Positions 1 through 6,178 of a stretch of DNA of 10,256 bases are shown here, piece by piece; position 1 is the stretch's first letter, and the number at the start of each line of letters is the position of its first letter. The notes under the pieces were generated by a model that did no database searches, was not told the origin of the DNA, and saw only the letters and a list, made by a program, of their open reading frames with translations. A program made the translations under genes and the position numbers. This DNA comes from an uncultured Enterobacter sp. (GTDB taxonomy: Bacteria; Pseudomonadota; Gammaproteobacteria; Enterobacterales; Enterobacteriaceae): the NCBI GenBank assembly GCA_946477805.1, contig CAMKZP010000081.1, positions 1 through 10,256 on the forward strand, written 5' to 3'.

Positions 1-418
1 TAAAGAGCCGAAAGCCGCCCGATCCCATCAAATTCATGCCGATCATCACGATCAGCGCCGCCGCGGGCAGCGTCGTCACGCCCATCAGGCCGATCCAGAC
101 GCCAGCAATAACGGCATCGATCTTCAGGTTAAGGATTTCACTGCGGTGAGGTACGGCCGAGCGGCAGGCCAGCTGCCACGCCAGATGAGGCCAGATGAAT
201 GCCCAGCCGACCAGCAGTAACCACCAGCCGCCGGCGTGAAAATGGGTGACCAGCACGCCGGCAATCGGGAAAAACATCGCCGCCAGCCCCACCGCGCGCG
301 CCAGACGGGCCCGCCGGGCAAACAGAATGCCGGAACGGTGTGAGTCATCCTGAGAAAGATCCTGATTCAACTCTTCCCGAATGCGCTCTTTGTTGTAATA
401 AATTTCATCATTCATCAT
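1..418 (-). CDS. dgcC: Diguanylate cyclase DgcC (AdrA/YaiC), N-terminal part, cut by the window edge
   Basis: About 139 N-terminal residues are present. The reading frame continues past base 1. The visible part is a hydrophobic MASE2 membrane-sensor region that closely follows E. coli DgcC: a charged start (MMNDEIYYNKERIREEL), the stretch RSGILFARRARLARAVGLA, then several membrane segments containing GWAFIWPHLAWQ and NLMGSGGFRLF. The GGDEF domain that would make cyclic di-GMP lies outside the window. In E. coli and Salmonella this enzyme switches on cellulose synthesis under CsgD control. It is preceded by psiF on the same strand, as in E. coli. I chose the ATG at 418. The codon aligning with the E. 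coli start (MFPKIMNDE) is ATA here (428-430), and no good Shine-Dalgarno precedes 418, so the exact start (418 or 415) is uncertain. Confidence 0.9.
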   Translation of the reverse strand, partial: MMNDEIYYNKERIREELNQDLSQDDSHRSGILFARRARLARAVGLAAMFFPIAGVLVTHFHAGGWWLLLVGWAFIWPHLAWQLACRSAVPHRSEILNLKIDAVIAGVWIGLMGVTTLPAAALIVMIGMNLMGSGGFRLF

Positions 419-448
419 TTTTGGGAATATTCTGAAACATTTTCCCAA

Positions 449-454
449 ATTATA
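449..454 (-). promoter_or_regulatory. dgcC: dgcC promoter -10 hexamer (TATAAT)
   Basis: On the minus strand a perfect TATAAT occupies 454 down to 449, about 30 bases before the dgcC ATG. At the matching -35 place (477-472, ACTTTC) there is no recognisable hexamer, which fits an activator-dependent promoter. In E. coli and Salmonella, dgcC/adrA transcription needs CsgD. An 8-base inverted repeat (420-427 with 442-449, arms TTTGGGAA and TTCCCAAA, 14-base spacer) spans from the edge of the -10 to just before the start codon. Confidence 0.5.
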
Positions 455-486
455 GAGAGGGGTCCTGCGGGGAAAGTATGAAATTT

Positions 487-514
487 CGGGTGAGTCAGCG
501 CCCCGACTCACCCG
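487..514 (-). terminator. Hairpin after psiF, probable terminator
   Basis: Perfect 10-base-pair inverted repeat: CGGGTGAGTC at 487-496, an 8-base loop, and GACTCACCCG at 505-514. Read on the minus strand it starts 6 bases after the psiF stop codon and is followed by AAATTTCATACTTT. That is a weak T-rich tail, so termination is likely but perhaps incomplete. The same bases match a CsgD-type motif (separate entry). Confidence 0.6.
487..514 (-). promoter_or_regulatory. Possible CsgD-binding motif pair upstream of dgcC
   Basis: A CGGGTGAG-type motif (CGGGKGAGNKA) was described upstream of csgB and yaiC/adrA in E. coli as a CsgD-associated box; this is recalled, not looked up. Here both arms of the hairpin carry it: CGGGTGAGTCA on the plus strand from 487, and CGGGTGAGTCG on the minus strand from 514. 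The first misses one position of the recalled consensus and the second misses two. The pair lies roughly 45 to 70 bases upstream of the start point inferred from the TATAAT, a sensible activator position. Binding is an inference. Confidence 0.4.
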
Positions 515-520
515 TTAGGA

Positions 521-841
521 CTACACCTGTTTCTTGAGGCACGCGCTCATAAATTTGCTGCGATCTTCACCTTTTAGCATCTGCTGCGTGGCCTGGGCGC
601 TGCATTCGCGCATTTTTTGCTGCTGCGGCGTCAGGCTTTTCTCACCGGGCTTAGAGGCACCGTTTTTGAGGCAATCGCTCATATAGGTCTTGCGGGCGTC
701 GCCTTTCAGGGTTTGCGCGGTGGCCTGCTGATTACAGGTGGTCATGCGCTGCTGTTGAGGGGTGAGGGTCTTTTCTGCCGCATTCGCGGACGCCATCAGA
801 AAAACGCCTGAGAGTAGGGTAACCACTATTGTTGTTTTCAT
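521..841 (-). CDS. psiF: PsiF, small periplasmic phosphate-starvation-inducible protein
   Basis: 106 residues. Residues 1-21 form a signal peptide ending ASANA, so the mature protein should be periplasmic. The mature part is two tandem PsiF repeats (about 23-61 and 67-105), each starting EK-[TS]-LTPQQQ and ending CLK, with internal QAT and LKG. Each repeat has two cysteines with identical spacing (C36/C57 and C80/C101), suggesting one disulfide per repeat. In E. coli psiF follows phoA and is induced by phosphate starvation; its molecular function is unknown. I chose the ATG at 841 rather than an upstream start because AAGGA lies 8 bases before it and the signal peptide begins there. It lies 91 bases downstream of phoA, with a strong terminator between. 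Confidence 0.95.
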   Translation of the reverse strand: MKTTIVVTLLSGVFLMASANAAEKTLTPQQQRMTTCNQQATAQTLKGDARKTYMSDCLKNGASKPGEKSLTPQQQKMRECSAQATQQMLKGEDRSKFMSACLKKQV

Positions 842-889
842 TGCACCATCCTTTTGTGAACGTACACAGTAAGTCTGGTTCGTGGCGGG

Positions 890-926
890 AAAAAAACCAC
901 CCGACGGCAACAATTTCCGCCGGGTG
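890..926 (-). terminator. Rho-independent terminator between phoA and psiF
   Basis: On the minus strand, immediately after phoA, a stem pairs 926-917 (CACCCGGCGG) with 907-898 (CCGTCGGGTG), ten pairs with one G-U, around a 9-base loop. It is followed by one G and seven T (896-890). This is a textbook intrinsic terminator 6 bases past the phoA stop. Only 48 bases separate its T tract from the psiF start, and I see no good promoter there. Confidence 0.88.
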
Positions 927-932
927 CCGTGC

Positions 933-2348
933 TTATTTCAGCCCAAGTGCAGCCTTCATGGTGTAGAACAGGTCCGTCTGGTCCGTCAGGCCGACTACGT
1001 TTGCGGCGTGCGGGCCGTACGCCGCAATGCGCAGCTGCGTGCCGGTATGTTCCATCGACTCTTCTTCAGAGTTGCCATAGCTCATTACCATCACGGCACC
1101 GTCTTTGGTGTTCAGCGCCTGCGTCAGGCCGGGCGCTTTGGCGTCTGACGGGATAATCTGGCTGGCGTGCGCGTGGTCAGCGGTGACCACGACCAGGGTG
1201 TTGCCGTCTTTCTTCGCGAATTCCAGCGCCTTTTGCACCGCTTCGTCCAGGTCGACCGTTTCACCAATCTGACCGCACGGGTTGGCCGCATGGTCTTGTT
1301 TATCGATTGACGCCCCTTCCACCTGCAGGAAGAAGCCTTTTTCGCTCTTGCTCAGCAGAGAGATGGCTTTATCCGTCATCGCCGCCAGCGTCGGCACGCT
1401 GTCATTACGTTTCGGGTTTGGCGTACAGGTCACGGCAGGTTTGTCGATATTGCCGTGGTAAGAGGCTTTCGGCCCTTCCCAGCGAACCGGCATATTGCCT
1501 TCGGAGAAGAGCCCCAGCAGCGGTTTATCCTGATTCGCCTCGGTAACGGCGGCCAGCGACGCCGCATCGCTTACCATCTGGTAGCCCCGCGCCTGCGCCT
1601 GCTCGCGCAGCGTTTTGCCCTGCCACTCGCCTGCCGTTGCGGTTTCTGCGAAGGTTTTCGCCCCGCCGCCCAGCGTCACATCAGGGCGCGCGTTCAGCAG
1701 CTGCTCGGTGATCGAACCCTTGCCGCCTTTTTCCAGCGCGTTGGTCGGGCATTTTTCGCTGGTGACGGACGGGCCGTAGCATTTACGGGATGTCACGTGC
1801 GATACCAGCGCCGCTGGCGTCGCATCCTGCAGTTCAGCGGTAGAGACGTTGCCGGTTGCCAGCCCCGCCGCTTTCGCCATTTCGAGGATGGTTTGGTGAT
1901 CTTTTTCATGAATATCCACGCCCAGCGCACCGTTATAGGTTTTCACGCCGGTTGACCACGCCGTTGCGGACGCGGCGGAATCCGTTACGTAATCCGGTTT
2001 TCCGGTTTTTTTGTCCAGCGCGTAATGGGTATATTGTCCCGTGAGCGGTAACGCATCAATTCCCTTAAAAAAGCCGCCCGCGCCTTCAGCATAATTTCGC
2101 GCGGCCGTAATTTCAGAATCCCCCATTCCGTCGCCAATCAGCAGTATTATATTTTTAGCGGGTTTATCATTCAGGGAAGCACGAATAGCCGCGGTTTGAT
2201 CTTCAGAAAGTCGACGCGCGCCGCCGGGCTGGGTGATATCGCCCTGCGCTGCGCGATTATCCAGAACAGCGGTATTGGTGGTATCAGCGTGGGTAACAGG
2301 GGTGAATAACAGCGGAATTAATGCGATGAAAAGTGCGCTCTGTTTCAA
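933..2348 (-). CDS. phoA: Alkaline phosphatase PhoA, periplasmic
   Basis: 471 residues, the E. coli length. It hydrolyses phosphate monoesters in the periplasm to scavenge phosphate. Residues 1 to about 21 are a signal peptide (MKQSALFIALIPLLF...THA). The nucleophile is S124 in VTDSAAS, and the substrate-binding arginine is R188. Metal ligands are visible as D73 (IGDGMG), E344, D349 and H353 (VEGASIDKQDH), D391 and H392 (TADHAHA) and H434 (MEHTG). Cysteine pairs C190/C200 and C308/C358 match the two known disulfides. The start is TTG at 2348, with GGAG eight bases before it; the aligned E. coli start is GTG, so a weak start codon is usual here. A Pho box precedes it. It is flanked by iraP upstream and psiF downstream, as in E. 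coli. Confidence 0.98.
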   Translation of the reverse strand: MKQSALFIALIPLLFTPVTHADTTNTAVLDNRAAQGDITQPGGARRLSEDQTAAIRASLNDKPAKNIILLIGDGMGDSEITAARNYAEGAGGFFKGIDALPLTGQYTHYALDKKTGKPDYVTDSAASATAWSTGVKTYNGALGVDIHEKDHQTILEMAKAAGLATGNVSTAELQDATPAALVSHVTSRKCYGPSVTSEKCPTNALEKGGKGSITEQLLNARPDVTLGGGAKTFAETATAGEWQGKTLREQAQARGYQMVSDAASLAAVTEANQDKPLLGLFSEGNMPVRWEGPKASYHGNIDKPAVTCTPNPKRNDSVPTLAAMTDKAISLLSKSEKGFFLQVEGASIDKQDHAANPCGQIGETVDLDEAVQKALEFAKKDGNTLVVVTADHAHASQIIPSDAKAPGLTQALNTKDGAVMVMSYGNSEEESMEHTGTQLRIAAYGPHAANVVGLTDQTDLFYTMKAALGLK

Positions 2349-2392
2349 TTTATTTTCTCCATGTACAAATACGTAGAAATAAAAACAGAGCG

Positions 2393-2426
2393 ACTATAGG
2401 CAACCAGCATGACATTTCTATGACAA
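2393..2426 (-). promoter_or_regulatory. phoA: phoA promoter: Pho box plus -10
   Basis: On the minus strand, 2426-2409 reads TTGTCATAGAAATGTCAT, two 7-base PhoB half-sites (TTGTCAT and ATGTCAT) 11 bases apart. Ten bases further on lies the -10 TATAGT (2398-2393). The box replaces the -35, as at the E. coli phoA promoter, and the bases from TATAGTCGCT to the start codon are nearly the same as in E. coli. PhoB-phosphate activation in low phosphate is therefore expected. A further half-site, CTGTCAC (2446-2440), lies just upstream. Confidence 0.9.
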
Positions 2427-2447
2427 CCCATCACGTCCTGTGACAGT

Positions 2448-2708
2448 TTAACTGCGCGGATGCCTTAACAGCTTCTTTACGTATTGGTGTAGCATCTCCG
2501 CGTCCTGTGCAGGCACCAGTGAATCCGGTTTGGCATTATCCAGCGCGCCTTCGACGCTGTCGATCAGGGCCTGCTGATTTTGTTTGTCCATATGCCTAAG
2601 CAGTGCAGTCACGACGATTTCCAGCGCCTCGACCTGAGCAACCAGCTCTTTTGACTCTTCTTCCTTTTGTGCAAGCTTAACCAGCAACTCAGCAATGAGA
2701 TTTTTCAT
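2448..2708 (-). CDS. iraP: IraP, anti-adaptor protein that stabilises RpoS
   Basis: 86 residues, identical in length to E. coli IraP and clearly homologous: MKNLIAELL-KLAQKEEESKEL at the start and YVKKLLRHPRS at the end. Residues about 1-40 form an amphipathic, probably coiled-coil helix (VEALEIVV). IraP binds RssB and blocks its delivery of sigma-S to ClpXP, raising RpoS during phosphate starvation; in E. coli its transcription depends on ppGpp. AAGGA lies 9 bases before the ATG. It sits directly upstream of phoA, 22 bases from its stop to the edge of the Pho box, with no terminator visible between them, so read-through into phoA is possible. Confidence 0.96.
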   Translation of the reverse strand: MKNLIAELLVKLAQKEEESKELVAQVEALEIVVTALLRHMDKQNQQALIDSVEGALDNAKPDSLVPAQDAEMLHQYVKKLLRHPRS

Positions 2709-2830
2709 CGTGCTATTTCCTTATGTGATTTTTCCTGAAATTAGCATTCTCATTGAATAATGCAAAGAGGAGAAAAGTATTATCTTATGCAAAAGTGACG
2801 CCGTCGCCAGAATAAACGTGTAAAACCGTC

Positions 2831-2846
2831 AGCGAAACGTTTTGCT
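2831..2846. promoter_or_regulatory. Possible LacI/GalR-family operator (Cra- or PurR-like)
   Basis: AGCGAAACGTTTTGCT is a 16-base near-perfect palindrome (7 of 8 pairs) centred on AAACGTTT. That is the core shared by Cra (TGAAACGTTTCA) and PurR (GCAAACGTTTGC) sites. It lies about 120 bases upstream of iraP, in the 199-base gap between the MFS gene and iraP. That gap otherwise holds AT-rich DNA and the iraP leader. I could not assign an iraP promoter with confidence; GATAAT near 2788 is a weak -10 candidate without a -35. Confidence 0.35.
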
Positions 2847-2907
2847 AATAATCAACGGCCACATTTCGTTATATAAAAATGCGGCAGCCATAAGAATATA
2901 TAATGCA

Positions 2908-4140
2908 TCAGCGGGCGGATTTGGCCTCAGCTAATTGCCTGCGTCGACGCAGGGCAAACGCCAGCTGAATAATATTCAGCAACACCACCACCGCCGTGGC
3001 GGCAAATACCCAGCGGAAGCCAGCCATCGCCGAGACGGAGGCCCCGATAAGCGGGCCGGCAACATTCCCGAGATACATAAACGACTGGTTATAGCCAAAA
3101 ATACGCCCGGTGACCTGGTCACTGGAGTATTTCACCAGCAAGGTCTGCACCGCGGGCAGCATGGCGCCGTCGGCAAAACCGAGCAGGAAGCGCAGAACCC
3201 CAAGCTGAAGCGGCGACGTGACGAACGACATGGCAAAAAAGAGGATGACCGCAAAAATCAGCGTCGCCATCAGTATGCGCGCCGTGCCGATCCGGTCGCC
3301 CAGCTTTCCAAGACGCGGCGCGGAAATAAGTGCGGATACGCCGGGCACGGCGGCAATCATCCCGCTCAGAAATGCGATATTGCTGCTGTCCGGGGCCATC
3401 GATTTGATAAAAAGCGCAAGAATCGGCCCCACGGAACCGTTACAAAGCTGGATAACCATGGTGGTGACAAAGAGGCTAATCATCAGGCCTGGATAGGGCA
3501 GCGAGGCAAAAACCGCCCTGCCGCTCAGGCGCTCAGATTTGCTGACGACGGGACGGCCGCCCTCTTTAATCAGAAACAGCGTGACCAGGAAGCTGACCAC
3601 CAGCAGGATTGCCGTAATGAAAAAGACCGCCCGCAGGCCCACGTGGTCTGCAAGAAAGCCCCCCATCAGCGGGCCACCGATGACCCCGCTAATCTGCGCC
3701 GTTGAGAGCGTGCTCAGCGCCCAGCCGCTGCGCTCGCGGGGAACCTGCGAGGCCACCAGCGCCATCGCATTGGGAATGTACCCGGAGGTTAGCCCCATGA
3801 TCGCGCGCAGGATAAACAGCTGCCAGACGTTAGTGGCAAACGCCTGCAGTAAAATGGCAATCGCCATGCCCAGCGAAGCCCGCAGCAGCATCAGCTTGCG
3901 CCCTTTGCGGTCCGCCAGGCTGCCCCACATGGGGGAAACAATCGCGGAAACCAGAAAGGTGACGCTGAAGGTCAGGCCTGACCACATGGAGAGGGCTTCG
4001 TGGGAGGAAACGCCCAGCTGAGAAACGTACAGCGGCAGGAAGGGCAAAATCTGGCTGATGGCCAGCCCGGTAAAGAAGCAGCCGAACCAGACCGATATGA
4101 GGTTAACTTTCCAGGATTCCATAACAGAAATAATCTTCAT
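2908..4140 (-). CDS. MdtG-like MFS drug/proton antiporter
   Basis: 410 residues, an inner-membrane carrier of the major facilitator superfamily (DHA1 type) with about 12 hydrophobic segments. Motif A is WGSLADRKGRK (72-82) in the loop after TM2. The antiporter motif C is GVIGGPLMGG (152-161) in TM5. A second motif-A-like stretch, RLGKLGDRIG, is in the C-terminal half. Much of the chain follows E. coli MdtG (for example QLGVS-HEAL-MWSG and LGFADGAMLPAVQTLLV), but divergence is too large to call it mdtG; it is more likely a paralogue. MdtG has been linked to fosfomycin and deoxycholate tolerance; the substrate here is unknown. The start at 4140 lacks a good Shine-Dalgarno, and M7 (4122) is an alternative. 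A CRP-type site lies upstream. Confidence 0.9.
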   Translation of the reverse strand: MKIISVMESWKVNLISVWFGCFFTGLAISQILPFLPLYVSQLGVSSHEALSMWSGLTFSVTFLVSAIVSPMWGSLADRKGRKLMLLRASLGMAIAILLQAFATNVWQLFILRAIMGLTSGYIPNAMALVASQVPRERSGWALSTLSTAQISGVIGGPLMGGFLADHVGLRAVFFITAILLVVSFLVTLFLIKEGGRPVVSKSERLSGRAVFASLPYPGLMISLFVTTMVIQLCNGSVGPILALFIKSMAPDSSNIAFLSGMIAAVPGVSALISAPRLGKLGDRIGTARILMATLIFAVILFFAMSFVTSPLQLGVLRFLLGFADGAMLPAVQTLLVKYSSDQVTGRIFGYNQSFMYLGNVAGPLIGASVSAMAGFRWVFAATAVVVLLNIIQLAFALRRRRQLAEAKSAR

Positions 4141-4168
4141 TTTTAGGCGAATTCACCTGCAGATTAGC

Positions 4169-4182
4169 AAGTTACGTACCTT
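4169..4182. repeat. Short imperfect palindrome upstream of the MFS gene
   Basis: AAGTTACGTACCTT pairs at six of seven positions around TACGTA, 29 bases upstream of the MFS start. Next to it, 4189-4201 forms a small hairpin (GCACC-AGA-GGTGC). Either could be an operator or leader structure for the exporter gene. The palindrome is short and could arise by chance. Confidence 0.3.
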
Positions 4183-4241
4183 TCGGGTGCACCAGAGGTG
4201 CGGCGCGGCTGACTTTGGTGTTTTATCTTCCCAGTCATCAT

Positions 4242-4263
4242 ATTTGTGAAACATGTCACAAAT
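4242..4263. promoter_or_regulatory. CRP-type binding site upstream of the MFS gene
   Basis: A perfect 22-base palindrome: arms ATTTGTGA (4242-4249) and TCACAAAT (4256-4263) around the 6-base spacer AACATG. It contains the exact CRP core TGTGA-N6-TCACA with A/T-rich flanks. It lies between the extensin-family gene and the MFS gene. On the minus strand the weak -10 TAAAAC (4225-4220) would put the centre near -40, compatible with class II activation of the MFS gene. That promoter is an inference; the site itself is plain. Confidence 0.65.
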
Positions 4264-4291
4264 TAACCCTCTCAGCGCGGAGGATTATGCT

Positions 4292-4975
4292 TCAGCGGCA
4301 GAGGCCGAAACCGCGCATGCCGAGATGAAAATGGCTGGCGTGCGCCGCGTTGTACTCAGGTCCGAGGCCGTTTCCGTAATAGTCGCAGCTTGCGGCCAGC
4401 AGCGCCTGAAGCCAGGGCTGCGTTTTGGCTGACCGCCAACCCTTCAGCACGGTGATGCGCTCGCCGTTAGCCAGCCGAAACGCGGTAATGTCCAGCGCCT
4501 CTGCCGTCGCATGCTCGCTGCGCCGCGCGTCGGGGCGATGGTAGATATTCCGGCAGGCGAAACTCCCTACGTGCTCAATGCGAGTAAGCTCGCTTCCCAT
4601 AAAGGCTTTGGTGAGCGGCCTGGCCTGCTGGCTGACAAACAGTGCGGAGCTCAGCGCCAGCGGACAGCTGGCCAAAAAGCTGCTGTTCAGGCTCACGGGC
4701 CCGAAGTCACGCACCCGCACCACGTTGCTGAGCGGGCACTCGCCTGCGCTATCGGCCACCGCCTGCGTGCGGATGAGCGCCCGCTGATTGGCCTGAGATA
4801 ACAGCGTTTCGCACGCCTGCGGCGTCAGGCGACGAAGCTTAAACTGCATCAGTTTTCCGGGCGGATCGTCAAGCGTCAGCGGCGCAAAAGGGTTGTAGTG
4901 TGACGGCAGCCAGCGGTATCCCACGGTTGCGGCAATGGCAATAAGGCAAACGGTCAGTAAACTTTTTCCTCTCAC
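4292..4975 (-). CDS. Extensin-family protein, membrane-anchored, LAS-metallopeptidase-like
   Basis: 227 residues from the GTG at 4975. One hydrophobic segment near the N-terminus (LLTVCLIAIAATVGY) probably anchors it with the rest in the periplasm. The body matches the bacterial extensin-like C-terminal family (PF06904, recalled). The C-terminal part has SEHATAEALDI (H155-x6-D162) and HASHFHLG (H215 and H217). This is the S-x-H ... D ... H-x-H pattern of zinc D,D-peptidases of the LAS/M15 group. Six cysteines beyond the anchor suggest disulfides. I prefer GTG 4975 because GAGG lies 7 bases before it; ATG 5002 would add nine residues (236 in all) but has no Shine-Dalgarno. It is divergent from ddlA. 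Peptidoglycan cleavage is an inference, and no substrate is known. Confidence 0.85.
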   Translation of the reverse strand: MRGKSLLTVCLIAIAATVGYRWLPSHYNPFAPLTLDDPPGKLMQFKLRRLTPQACETLLSQANQRALIRTQAVADSAGECPLSNVVRVRDFGPVSLNSSFLASCPLALSSALFVSQQARPLTKAFMGSELTRIEHVGSFACRNIYHRPDARRSEHATAEALDITAFRLANGERITVLKGWRSAKTQPWLQALLAASCDYYGNGLGPEYNAAHASHFHLGMRGFGLCR

Positions 4976-5035
4976 ACTCCCCCCTCGGCACGCTTCAGAC
5001 ATTATGGCAGAAGGCCGCGAAACCCGCCGGGCATC

Positions 5036-5045
5036 GTGGTATGTT
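5036..5045 (+). promoter_or_regulatory. ddlA: Possible extended -10 of ddlA
   Basis: GTGGTATGTT carries a TG one base before TATGTT (5040-5045), an extended -10 form, 33 bases upstream of the ddlA ATG. No -35 hexamer is evident. It is the best candidate in the 102-base gap between the divergent extensin-family gene and ddlA. Confidence 0.25.
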
Positions 5046-5077
5046 ATTGGCTTTTCGACAGTCTGGAAGAGAGTGAA

Positions 5078-6178
5078 ATGACCAAGCAGCGGGTAGGTAT
5101 AGTCTTTGGGGGAAAATCAGCGGAACACGAGGTTTCATTGCAATCGGCCAAAAATATCGTCGATGCCATTGATAAAAACCGTTTCGACGTGGTGCTGCTG
5201 GGCATTGATAAACAGGGCCAGTGGCATGTTAACGATGCAAGCCAGTATCTGTTAAACGCTGACGATCCGGCCCACATTGCGCTTAATCCTTCTGATATCA
5301 GCGTGGCTACCGTGCCGGGCCAGGTGCAGGGACAATTCATCGACGCCGGTAACGCGCAGGCTCTGGCGCAGATTGACGTGGTGTTCCCGATTGTACACGG
5401 CACGCTGGGCGAGGATGGGTCGCTGCAGGGCATGCTGCGTATGGCTAACCTGCCGTTTGTCGGCTCCGACGTGCTGGGCTCTGCAGCCTGCATGGATAAA
5501 GACGTCACCAAGCGTTTGCTGCGCGATGCCGGTCTGAATATTGCGCCGTTTGTTACCCTCACCCGCGCAAACCGCGACCAGTTCACCTTCGCCCAGCTCT
5601 CCGACAGGCTGGGTCTGCCGCTGTTCGTTAAGCCGGCGAACCAGGGCTCTTCCGTCGGCGTCAGCAAAGTGACCACCGAAACACAGTTTATCGACGCCGT
5701 ACGTCTGGCGTTCGAATTCGATCGCAAAGTTGTGGTTGAACAGGGGATTAAAGGCCGTGAGATCGAGTGCGCCGTGCTGGGGAATGATTTCCCTCAGGCG
5801 AGTACCTGCGGTGAAGTGGTGCTAAACAGCGATTTCTACTCGTACGACACCAAATACATTGACGATAAAGGTGCCCAGGTTGTGGTACCCGCAGCGATCG
5901 ATCCGGCCGTTAACGATAAGATCCGCGCGATCGCGGTCGAGGCCTATCAGGCGCTTGGCTGCTTCGGCATGGCGCGCGTCGACGTTTTCCTGACGGCAGA
6001 AAACGAGGTGGTGATCAACGAAATCAACACGCTGCCGGGCTTCACCAACATCAGTATGTATCCAAAACTGTGGCAGGCCAGCGGTATCAGCTACCCGGAG
6101 CTTATCACCCGCCTGATCGAGCTGGCGCTGGAGCGTCATGCCGCCGACAGCGCGTTAAAAAGCTCGGTTAACGGTTAA
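5078..6178 (+). CDS. ddlA: D-alanine--D-alanine ligase A
   Basis: 366 residues. This cytoplasmic ATP-grasp enzyme joins two D-alanines for the peptidoglycan precursor and is a target of D-cycloserine. The sequence tracks E. coli DdlA almost throughout: RVGIVFGGKSAEHEVSLQSA at the start (E16 contacts the first D-Ala), KPANQGSSVGVSKV (from K185, ATP-grasp loop), YDTKY (Y260, the tyrosine typical of D-Ala-D-Ala rather than D-lactate ligases), and D302, E315 and N317 as magnesium ligands (VDVF, INEINTLPGFTNISMYP). I chose the ATG at 5078: it aligns with the E. coli start and follows GGAAGAGAG, whereas an in-frame GTG at 5036 adds unrelated residues. Its stop overlaps that of convergent yaiZ by 4 bases. 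Confidence 0.98.
   Translation: MTKQRVGIVFGGKSAEHEVSLQSAKNIVDAIDKNRFDVVLLGIDKQGQWHVNDASQYLLNADDPAHIALNPSDISVATVPGQVQGQFIDAGNAQALAQIDVVFPIVHGTLGEDGSLQGMLRMANLPFVGSDVLGSAACMDKDVTKRLLRDAGLNIAPFVTLTRANRDQFTFAQLSDRLGLPLFVKPANQGSSVGVSKVTTETQFIDAVRLAFEFDRKVVVEQGIKGREIECAVLGNDFPQASTCGEVVLNSDFYSYDTKYIDDKGAQVVVPAAIDPAVNDKIRAIAVEAYQALGCFGMARVDVFLTAENEVVINEINTLPGFTNISMYPKLWQASGISYPELITRLIELALERHAADSALKSSVNG

Noticed and set aside
1455..1955. Plus-strand frame of 166 codons opposite phoA
   Set aside because: Composition is that of a shadow frame (many Arg, Phe, His) and the opposite strand is a confidently identified phoA.
2935..3705. Open reading frame of 256 codons on the plus strand
   Set aside because: It lies opposite the MFS gene. 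The product is rich in Arg, His, Gln and Lys with no recognisable fold, typical of antisense frames of a high-GC membrane-protein gene.
5044..5727. Minus-strand frame of 227 codons opposite ddlA
   Set aside because: Shadow of a strongly conserved gene; rich in Ser, Thr and Arg with no domain and no ribosome binding site.
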